Program-made: the position numbers and the translations under genes
The notes under the pieces: model-generated
Seen by the model: only the letters and a program-made list of their open reading frames with translations
The model's database searches: none
What the model was told of the DNA's origin: nothing
Source of the DNA: Ianthella basta
Lineage: Eukaryota; Porifera; Demospongiae; Verongiida; Ianthellidae
Assembly (NCBI GenBank): GCA_964019415.1
Contig: OZ025871.1
Location: 10,265,256-10,329,255, forward strand
DNA length: 64,000 nucleotides
Reading direction: 5' to 3'
Part shown: positions 55,766 through 64,000 of the stretch, piece after piece
Numbering within the stretch: the stretch's first letter is position 1
Layout: every line of letters begins with the position of its first letter

Positions 55766-57079
55766 GTGAGTATGTACATGGGCAATGTGGAATGAAAGTC
55801 ATTTAATTGTCATTTTAGATTACTAGGTTTTTGAAGCCTTGTGCATCACTGAATATAAACACTGGGGCATACTGGTATATCCATATTTACACTTAGCTGT
55901 CAAACCCTGATTGTTACTAGATATAATACATTACTGTATATTATGGTTGTGTCCAAACTTTGTTTGGGTCATTTTGTATGGCGTGGTACAACTGCATGAT
56001 TCTTCTACAGAAGCAAGGAATAAAGTAGAGCAAACTGCTATTAATGAATTCTGGACAGCTGTTGAATAAGATTTAAATTTTATTTTATAAAAAAATTGCA
56101 ATTCTGTTGCATCACAAAAGGCTGCAATTTTAATTGCATGTGAAGTTAACTTTTTGAGAAGTCAAATTTGGCGGATACTAGTTTAATAAGATTTTGCCTA
56201 TGCAAAGGCATGCAATGAGAAAAATGTTTATTACAATAGTGATTATTTCACTATTGATAAATTCATTAAACATTCATTTGTACCTCTTCAGATTAGTAGC
56301 CCTATGGTATAGCTGAATTGATGCATCTATAGGCTAAATAGTGCAGAAGTGGCATTTACATGTTACATCACCATTTGATATAACATGTAATCTTACTTTG
56401 TATGATAGCTGTCTATAAACTGTATATATGTCACTTGTAGCTGTTTCTTGTACAATACTATTAGTATAGTCAAATGAGTTTCTTTTGAATTATCCAGCCC
56501 ATGGGTAGGCATTCATTGGAATACAAAGATGCCAAAATTTAATACAAATGTATGAGCCATGCAGTCAATTGAGTCTTGAGCATGATTGACTCAGGAAGAT
56601 ACAAGGCCTTTCCAGAAGCATTCTCGTATACAAATAGACACTTCTTAAGACTTTGTTTCATAGCACAGGTCACACATGCACGCATTATTTGCAAACTAGT
56701 AGTGGAGCAGCCTGAAAGAACGGGGAAGCACAATGTCTGTATTGCATGCAGACTCAGACACCATTGCAGCCTTTGTTCCTATACACCAATAGATTGAGCC
56801 AGTGGCTGGAGGCAAGCACTGTTATTGGATCAATGCACTGTATGCCTTTAATGCCCACTGAAAGATAGCACTGTGGCTAGTATGATTATAGGTATAACAC
56901 CAATCTTTATTTTTGTTCACTGTTGCATATGTTTGAAGCTTCAAATCTGGACCTAAAACTGCATGTTCAATTTATTGTGCATTTACAAAAGGCTAACAGT
57001 TACAGCATTTTATGTGAGCAGATTTTGTGAATGCAAACAATAAATATTAACACACCTGGACCTATGCTCTTTACAGCAG

Positions 57080-57283
57080 GTAGGTGTCTGAGTGGGCTCG
57101 TCATTCAGCTAGTCTTCTCAGATGGCAGACCTCCGGTGGACATGGTGTTTGGAAGCAATCCCACTTCATACCACAACATAACAGACAACCAGATTGTTGG
57201 TTTTCATGGTATTATTGCAACTGGAGATAACTGTATCAGACGGCTTGGTGTTCACATGCAGCTGGATGGCAGTGAACTGAAAG
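57080..57283 (+). CDS. Gene 4 exon 2: second jacalin-like unit
   Basis: 68 codons, almost identical to gene 3 exon 2; histidine replaces tyrosine in the closing LGVHMQ. Confidence 0.85.
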
Positions 57284-57869
57284 GTGAGCCATCATAATAT
57301 TATACGTATGACATTGTTTAATTGTGGGAGATGTTGCACCCAAGCAATAACATGTTGTAGAACGAGAGAGGCTCATGCATTGCTGTGTTGCTCTTTGTAG
57401 GCAAAATTATAGATCGTGAGCAGTGACATAATATTGCAGTATATAATTCTAGGATGCGAGTAAAGTTAGGGTGCTATTATCACTACTAACTGTCTTGTAT
57501 GTACACAACTGCACATTACTCAACATGATTGTCTATGGACGTTTAGCCAACTAGTCTTATTATGTACATGCAATGTGTGTATGTATATGTAAAATTACTG
57601 TACATACAAAGTGGGCATGCAATTGATCCTAGCAATATGGAATATACTTATAATTTTATAATAATATATTGAGCTCCATTAATTGTATCTTTCTCGGAGA
57701 GATCAAGGATGGCATAGTGACTCACTGCAACCTGCACAGTTCAATCATCAGCTGATGAAGCTAGGCCTACATGGCCAAAATGTTCTGAACCATTGAAGAA
57801 CTGCTATAGTTATACGTGTAAGCAGCTTGTAAGCCTATCATTGATCTGTGTATTCTTTCTCTTTCCCAG

Positions 57870-58064
57870 ACACCTGTAAAGTGCCCAGTCTGAGTAGACT
57901 TTTAGATAATGTCACTCTTGTTCTTGATACTGACCTGCCTGAGAGGATACTGAATGGCACAGAGTTGACGTTTGGCTGTAGTGAGGGATTTGCTCTGGTC
58001 AGAGGAGGAGTGCTGACATGTGGAGATGATGGAATATGGCAGGGAGACCTTCCAGAGTGTGCTC
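57870..58064 (+). CDS. Gene 4 Sushi exon 1
   Basis: DTCKVPSLSRLLDNVTLVLD, GTELTFGCSEGFALVRGG. Counterpart of gene 3 exon 48418. Confidence 0.9.
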
Positions 58065-58442
58065 GTAAGTGGACACTGAATGCACTCTTAATTAGACACT
58101 CACAGTACAGAATGAATCATAATAATTATCAGGAGTGAAAGTGCCAGGTTATATAATTAGTTTATTGCTGCTATTTTGGAGGCAGAAACATGCTGCAGTG
58201 AAATATATATAGTTAATGGCTAGCATAGTTACTTCTATTATTTGCAATACGGTTCTACAATTCTGACACAAATAATCAGTATGTCCTTATACATGTGCAC
58301 CTAAATGAATGTTCTAATGACAGTTTAATGTCGGCCATTCAATTTATACAGCTAGCTATGGTGCAGCTGATTTGTTAGCATTACAGCAAGCATGCATGCA
58401 TAACTATATCAAATTATATTATGGTCAAACTCCGGTCCCCAG

Positions 58443-58637
58443 ACACCTGTGAAGTGCCCAGTCTGAGTAGAATTGCAGACCATGTCACTCTTGTTCTGGA
58501 CACTTACCTGCCTGAGAGGATATTGAAGGGCACAGTGTTGAAGTTTGGCTGTAGTGAGGGATTTGGTCCGGTGAGAGGAGGAGTGCTGACATGTGGAGAT
58601 GATGGAATATGGCAGGGAGACCTTCCAGAGTGTGCTC
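58443..58637 (+). CDS. Gene 4 Sushi exon 2
   Basis: DTCEVPSLSRIADHVTLVLD and ILKGTVLKFGC place it with the gene 2 exon at 39915 rather than with gene 3 exons. FGPVRGG replaces the usual FALVRGG. Confidence 0.9.
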
Positions 58638-58699
58638 GTAAGTGCATGTTCACTTATTCTGTTTATTAGGTAGACTAAGTATAAATTATAGTTACATTG

Positions 58700-59470
58700 G
58701 CATGGTTCTATATATGATACACCATAGTGTTAATGGTATCTGTGTGTGTCTATCTGTCTTGAGCACATAATGGCATTTAAATGTGGTTTGCTCCACAAGT
58801 AATGATGTACTCCATAATACATACATTTCATCATGTGTTGGTGTCAGTAAATAGTTAATAATGATCATTACTGTGCAATTATGATGCATGTCATTAGTCA
58901 TGAGACCTTGTTTGAGATAGTCCCAATCATTATCATATATTATGAGTGACAATTGACCTTGAGCCTGTACATGTGCCACTAACATCCTGTACATGCACAT
59001 GCTGCAGTAAGCAGTACAGCCTCAACTTGCCACATGTAGCTAGTAGGTCAGTCCAAATTAATATGTAGCAAGGTACAGTGGAACCTTTCTAAGATTGTCA
59101 CTGTGTTAGGCAGCCACCTCTCTAAAACAGCCTCCCTGGACCCAAATAGCACTAACTTAAGAACACTGCAGTCTACTTTGTACGATATGTCGATGACCGG
59201 TTGACGATTCACGTTCACTGACAGCGTGCCAAGACTGATATCATTATCAAGAACACGTGCATAAGACAGTTACAAGACAAAGACCATTGTTACAGGAATA
59301 GTAACTACATACAGAATAGCTAGCATTTAACACAACCATAATAGTAAAGCACTATCTCTAGTAACAATCAGTAGTTGGCAGTGTCTAAGTGTTATAATCA
59401 CTACCAGTATGCCACATACTTCTGTAGAGCAGCCACCTCTCTGTAGAAATTCATTCGAACTGGCCCAAAG
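58700..59470. mobile_element. Insertion-like segment in gene 4 intron 4
   Basis: Gene 3 continues directly from TTACATTGGCCT to CCTGTATAAGAGTAGC; gene 4 has about 770 extra bases. TACAGTGGAACCTTTCTAAG at 59076 with GGCAGCCACCTCTCTAAAAC and a second GCAGCCACCTCTCTGTAGAAAT near 59430 resemble pogo/Tigger-type non-autonomous elements. A matching right end was not found, so the class is uncertain. Confidence 0.4.
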
Positions 59471-59610
59471 GTTGCCCTGTATAGGAGTAGCTAATACCAC
59501 TGCCAATACTAATTAATGGTATCTTTAAATTAATGACTAGTTAAATATTAATTTTTGTTTTGCTATTATCATAAATTATTTCTTCTTATCACAGTGTTGT
59601 GGTGCTACAG

Positions 59611-59754
59611 TCAGTGACATGAAAGACAATCATATGCATACTTTAGGCGGTTTGGCGGCACTTGCTGGTATTCTGTTGCTGTTCCTGCTTGCACTTGGTA
59701 CTCTGACCATTGTTGTTGTTGTAGTCCTACGTCAAAGGATCATGGCATCCAAAA
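59611..59754 (+). CDS. Gene 4 transmembrane exon, shifted acceptor
   Basis: The acceptor used by gene 3 (ATCACAG, exon start 59595 here) would run into TGA because gene 4 has lost five bases at the exon start. A second AG (GGTGCTACAG at 59601-59610) restores the frame: exon 59611-59754, 48 codons, with the same AALAGILLLFLLALGTLTIV helix. Confidence 0.75.
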
Positions 59755-59918
59755 GTCAGTGTGAATTTGAGTTGACATCCATGCTAAAGCATGTCAGTTA
59801 AATTATTTTGCTAGTTGGTCAAATTTGTATGTGAAGTTAATTTCAATAGGTGACTTGGCACCACTTCCCTTTTCATTTCACACCATCTCTCTATAATTAT
59901 TATATATTTATTTTGTAG

Positions 59919-60061
59919 ATACTAATGCAGGGCAGTGTGTTGGGGGACCATGTGTTGAGATGGACCTGAGTGACAGAGATGGGCCTCACTATGAATGTGT
60001 CGACCATGTCCATCAGGACATTGGAATGACTGGGAACCCAGCCTACCAGCCAGTGCATTAA
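59919..60061 (+). CDS. Gene 4 cytoplasmic tail exon
   Basis: As gene 3 but with three added residues after HYECV (VDHVHQD), then GNPAYQPVH and TAA. An alternative acceptor 12 bases later (AATGCAG, start 59931) is also in frame. Confidence 0.85.
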
Positions 60062-61021
60062 CTTACAGCACTAGCCATGCATAACAGGACCTTAGTCTTC
60101 AGTGTAGTGCTAAAGATGTCAGAATAATAGAGCATTTCTACAATTATGCACATGGACAGACTGAGTGTATTCCATGCATTATAATTATGATAATGGTATG
60201 TTCGTACAGATTGCTTGTACATCAGGCTGAGCATGAAACAATAATTAGTTACTCTGCGTTGAGGATTCAACACTTTAGCACTGCATGCAGTAATTATTGA
60301 AATTAATAGCATACATTATATATATAGTGACTGTGACACAGGTGCATGATTGTGGTACAAAGCAACGATGGCAAGTAAACTATGAAAGGTAATTATAACT
60401 TGATCATTTATGCCTTGACTGTGAAGATCTGTGGCAGTATTTAGACCTATGCCCATTACATTACTCACTGTGTTAATGCACAGTGCATGACTTACAATCT
60501 GAAGTGTGAGGCTGTAATGCTCAGCCATATACAGCACCACAATTATTACAGTATAACTATTGTTTATCACCATCAGTTAGTGATTATACTCTTGGCATAA
60601 TTTACATATATCCCTAAGCATACATTAGAAACAATAATAATAATAATCACTCAGAAGTTACACTGAACTTGTTTATTCTATCTAGCTATGGATACAAGTA
60701 AGCATATCTGAGAATGGTGTACCTTTGTAATGTTCTGTCCACTTTTGCACTACTTTCGATGGCCGGCAGCAGCCAACATTATTACTCAATCCAAACAGCA
60801 CAAGTACATAGTGCAACAGTTCTAACATAGCATATGTAGCAGCTCTATCTATTACAAAAGAACTATAGAAGGTGGGGGCATAAGGCCCTAAATCACTAGT
60901 AAGCTACATGTTGTGCACCCTAGTAATATGACCATGCTACAAGTATACAAATTAAGTATTGCTACTTCAAGGGTATATAATGTCACACTGTGTGGCAAGG
61001 TTCCACACAATTTGCATTACT
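60062..61021. other. 3' flank of gene 4
   Basis: Closely paralogous to 50843-51803; no gene recognised. Confidence 0.5.
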
Positions 61022-61745
61022 TCAGTCAGTATTCACCAAGGCTTGGTACTGGTCGCAGATTGTCTTCTTGGTTGAATTCAGGTCTTTTGCAGGCTGTCGG
61101 AATTGACTTGCAATCTCGCTGCCATTCTTCAGTTGCTCAGAGGCAGAAACAATTAACATCCCAAATCCCAAAGCCGATGCCCACCACTCCTCCTATGCCA
61201 GTCAAGGCTTTGGCAGCGAGTGATCCTGCAGTCACTCCAGTGAACAGAGTAATCCCTCTCACAGAGATGCGTGGAATTCCTCCAGCAGCAGTTTTTATTG
61301 CCATGCCTTTAACTTCAGGGCAAAGGAGTGATACAATTAACTCTCTCAAGTCTCACTGCTTGGGTCACCTTCCTCCCAGCCCAATTAAGTGATACTGCTT
61401 TGCTCCCCGACTTTAGTGTGATAGCAGTGACATTGGAGTAGACACAATCAATGGCCTTCAGCTCATCAATCGGCTGCTTGCCTTTAGGTGTAACAGAATA
61501 GTCTTTAAATTCAGTCAGTGTGTCGCAATACATTTTCAGACAATGTGCCAATATTTGTGCCTGTTTGCACACGTTCTTCGTCACGTCTTCTCCTTCTTTG
61601 GTCTGAGACTTGTCCCAACCATGCTGCACCATGGAAGCAGTGAACGATGTTACTCCTTCCCCAACTGCCAAAGCGGTTCCAGCTGCTGTCGCTGCGAGGC
61701 TAGCACCAGCCGTAAACGGTGCCACAGTATTCAGAGTTACGAATG
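61022..61745 (-). pseudogene. Apolipoprotein L-like pseudogene
   Basis: The minus-strand frame from 61745 gives VAPFTAGASLAATAAGTALA, the alanine/glycine-rich hydrophobic signature of ApoL-type proteins. A hydrophilic helical part follows (QAQILAHCLKMYCDTLTEFK). Near 61340 the frame shifts into GITLFTGVTAGSLAAKALTG, then IGGVVGIGFGIWD, and near 61155 it shifts again into ASEQLKNGSEIASQFRQPAK and CDQYQALVNTD, ending at 61022-61024. At least two frameshifts. The upstream AG at 61745 could be a splice acceptor; no upstream exon was found. ApoL family proteins act at membranes in animals; this copy is unlikely to be functional. Confidence 0.6.
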
Positions 61746-62614
61746 GATTCCCTTGAAGAATGCATCAAGCAATAGGAAGGTATGCTGTGATGTTGAAATA
61801 TTAAACTGTATATAATGGAAGATAGACAAATACAATAGTAACAGTTACTTAAAATCAAATTGAATGCTGCATTAATTCCTTGCTTCCTTCTGTGTTGCAG
61901 AACAAGCTCTCAGTGCATGTGTTGGGATGAAATGGCACTAAGGAAATCAGTGTGCAATTGCATGATATGGCAATGTGACCATCACCATAGGACTTTGGCG
62001 GCAGCACCAGTTTCTGCTAACGAGCTCATCGCTTAGTCTTACAATGCTGAGCAGTTCCCATGATCAGATCAGTGATCTTATTCATCCAGAGTGCATGCAA
62101 CAAGGATGCTGTGTATCCACATATAGTTACTGACAGTAATCCTAGAATCTATCAACTAAACTCTAAGAACTTATGAAATCCTATTAGTGATAAGCAACAG
62201 TGGCTAGCGCCACAACATACGATGCACAGGTCGCCCGGCTCACTTGTTTCGTCGAGAAACAGGGAAAAGCCACAATCCGGCTACGAACCAGAGCCGAGAG
62301 AGGAACTGGTTAGCTACGAGCAGGGAACAAACTTTGGTATAAAGACACCGCTCTGGGAAACGCTGTGGCTTACGGGGCTGACAGTCACAGTGACTCGCGC
62401 TTAGTTGACGTGCCGCATCCACTGCCGACCAGTAGGAAGCGTCCACTGCGAGTTGAACAACCCAACTTGAGACCATAATCACACGACGTTTTCTCTGCCA
62501 TGTCAAAAGTAGCTTACTGCTTCCGGAGGACGCATGATGACGTAGGGACGAGTAGGTAAATTTATTCACTGCCGGCTCCTCACCCAATCATTTGCATGAG
62601 ATCTATAACACTTG
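61746..62614. other. Intergenic, nothing recognised
   Basis: Short open frames at 62222-62587 on both strands look like chance frames; no repeats or domains are identified. Confidence 0.4.
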
Positions 62615-62722
62615 AATGCTGACCAATCGGTGTCTCTGAAGATTTAGACCACTCAGCACTCGGGCGCTTCGCGCCCTCGTGTCTCGTGCTCTAAATCACA
62701 GAGATACCTCTTGGTCAGCATT
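62615..62722. repeat. 108-bp foldback MITE
   Basis: AATGCTGACCAATCGGTGTC...GATTTAGA on the left pairs with TCTAAATC...GATACCTCTTGGTCAGCATT on the right. The centre is the near-palindrome GGGCGCTTCGCGCCC (62663-62677). Confidence 0.75.
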
Positions 62723-63188
62723 TAATTTAACTATTACTTAGCGCTGAAGTTTAAAATTCGCGCCGTGCAGCAAGTGCCGAAATTAAAATGGCGACGCACG
62801 TGAGCAATTCGGTGTGCCACGATTTTTAATTTTATTCGCGCCCGAGACTGTAGGAAGAAGAGCACCGTGCTGCCAATGTCAGACAGAAAGATGGAAGGGT
62901 CGTATCGTACAACTTCAAGACTCCTGCTCGCCATTGTTTATAGCGTCGTGTAATAATCTCACTTTCACCCGCTGCGTACTGATAGACATGGCATTCAATT
63001 TTGGGACTAAACGGTGTATATACGTACACCTACGCGCGCTGCAGACCCCCAGACAAAAATATTGCGTCCAAACTTTCCCCTGTGGCCCAAACAGATGTAC
63101 GACATAAACAGATACAGCTGTCACGGAAATTTTGGTCCGGCGAAAAAATTGGTCCAATATTCCAGGAAAAATGGCCCGGTCTGACCAT

Positions 63189-63213
63189 TTTTAGGGGCTG
63201 CCGCAGGCAGCCC
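63189..63213. repeat. GC hairpin
   Basis: GGGGCTGCC-GCA-GGCAGCCCC, a perfect nine-base stem with a three-base loop, in AT-rich surroundings. A TA microsatellite follows at 63259-63284. Terminator-like in form, but no gene ends here. Confidence 0.6.
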
Positions 63214-63284
63214 CTATATTGTTTTCAAATTGACGTTTTCATATGGCTTCATGTTACGGATATATATATATATATATATATATA

Positions 63285-63570
63285 CCACCACCACCACACA
63301 GTGCAAGTTACAATATCGCAGCCACCACCACCTGTGCCAGTAGAGTATCTGTGCTAGTTGGTCATAGAAAAAAAGCACCACCAGTGCAAGTTACAGTAGC
63401 CACCACCACATGTGTCAGTAGAGTATCTGCGCTAGTTGGTCATAGAAAAAGACCACCAGTGCAAGTTACAGTGGTACCAGCACCATTCGCACCACCACAT
63501 GTGCCAGAAAGTAAATGCGCTCAATGGCTGAAGAAAAAGACCACCAGCGCAAGTTACAGCTGGTCAGAAC
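63285..63570. repeat. CCA-rich tandem repeat, about 75-85 bp unit
   Basis: Three to four degenerate copies of CACCACCA...GTGCCAGTAGAGTATCTG...CTAGTTGGTCATAGAAAAA...CACCAGTGCAAGTTACAG. Open through one frame (63243-63737), but the translation is repetitive and I do not regard it as a gene. Confidence 0.7.
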
Positions 63571-64000
63571 CTGCACCGCCGCCATTGGAGTGCACGCTGC
63601 AGCAAGCAAATGTAAGCTTGCCTAAGGGCATGCGCCCAACAGGTCATCGACTTCGCCCCGCGCCTTCTTCGATAATGGCCGCGCCGCCTCGGAGGACTTC
63701 ACTCCGCCGCCTGGAACACATGACAGGAGTAACGTAGAAACTGGTGAACGCCGTGATATGTACACGCTAACGTTCTTCAACCGTTTCTAGCGTTGAAAAG
63801 CTTAACTCGCACGGTTGCCCTTCTAAATGCTCTTCAGAACCTGGCCCACGCGTACTGCGCTGTAGCAAACGTACGTAGCTTTTGCCACCACAGACCACTA
63901 GCTACTCTGTCGACTGTGGGTTCCTTGGTACATTATGTTTCTGTAATTACTCACTGTAAATGCACGTGCTATAAGCAGTCATGTGTCTGTCTGCTGGACA
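63571..64000. other. Right end of the window, no gene recognised
   Basis: GC-richer sequence (63630-63720, with GCCGCGCCGCCTCGG) that could be a promoter region of a gene beyond the window; no start or domain is visible. Confidence 0.3.

Larger units (their letters stand above)
54881..60061 (+). pseudogene. Gene 4: jacalin-like / 2-Sushi transmembrane receptor with frameshift
   Basis: Exons: 54881-55765, 57080-57283, 57870-58064, 58443-58637, 59611-59754 and 59919-60061. They total 1766 bases, one short of a full frame. The missing base is near 55271: gene 3 has CATACAGAATAAC where gene 4 has CATACGAATAATT, giving a stop at 55274-55276. Every other exon is open and in phase. Two readings are possible: a young pseudogene or a sequencing/assembly error. 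The exons after the break remain closely similar to gene 3 with no further stops, so the break is recent if real. Confidence 0.75.
53660..61057 (+). repeat. Segmental duplication, copy B (contains gene 4)
   Basis: Partner of 43500-51846. Differences: two Sushi exons instead of three, no 730-base insertion in intron 1, and a roughly 770-base extra segment in the last long intron (about 58700-59470). Confidence 0.8.

Noticed and set aside
62222-62587. Frames on both strands at 62222-62587
   Set aside because: Overlapping short frames without motif or splice context; likely chance.
63243-63737. A 164-codon frame rich in P, T and H
   Set aside because: It is read-through of a CCA-rich tandem repeat; no splice sites or conserved domain.

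Overview
The window looks like genomic DNA from an early-branching animal, most likely a demosponge. The evidence is AT-rich DNA full of short CATGCATG, AATTAATT and TAGCTAGC words, GT-AG introns, non-LTR, Penelope-like and hAT transposon debris, long CA microsatellites, and animal extracellular domains (Sushi/CCP, jacalin-like lectin). The sponge assignment is inference; no species can be named from the sequence.

The main content is a tandem cluster of four same-strand paralogues, at 502-27440, 30445-42939, 44708-50842 and 54881-60061. They appear to encode type I membrane receptors with one shared plan: signal peptide, a jacalin-like lectin domain in exon 1, a second jacalin-like unit split between exons 1 and 2, one phase-1 exon per Sushi domain (15, 3, 3 and 2 copies), one transmembrane exon, and a short tyrosine-containing tail with an NPAY motif. 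Every intron is phase 1. The first three models close exactly in frame (1474, 649 and 657 residues). The fourth is one base short because of a single-base deletion in exon 1. I read them as candidate surface lectin receptors for microbe or self recognition; that role is inferred from architecture only.

Layout. 1-501: CCA-rich repeat and the gene 1 promoter with a TATA box. Gene 1 intron 1 (1403-8389): a hAT element with 8-bp target duplications, a decayed RTE-type LINE, and a roughly 1-kb repeat here called element E. 9939-25521: fifteen Sushi exons, fourteen of them in a nearly identical 2.15-kb two-exon tandem array that amplified together with a copy of element E. 26897-27440: transmembrane and tail exons. 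27441-30444: intergenic with a CA repeat. Gene 2 carries in its introns a 37-bp minisatellite of p53-type half-sites, a HIRAN-like remnant and a 5'-truncated LINE with a restriction-like endonuclease region; a nonsense codon shortens its tail. Genes 3 and 4 are an approximately 8-kb segmental duplication whose right edge includes the end of an ApoL-like pseudogene, longer behind gene 4 (61022-61745, minus). 61746-64000 holds a foldback element, a GC hairpin and a CCA-rich tandem repeat related to the one at the left end of the window.

The cluster seems to evolve by duplication at three scales: whole genes, Sushi cassettes, and transposon-carrying introns. Signalling tails and parts of the lectin domain are then lost in individual copies.
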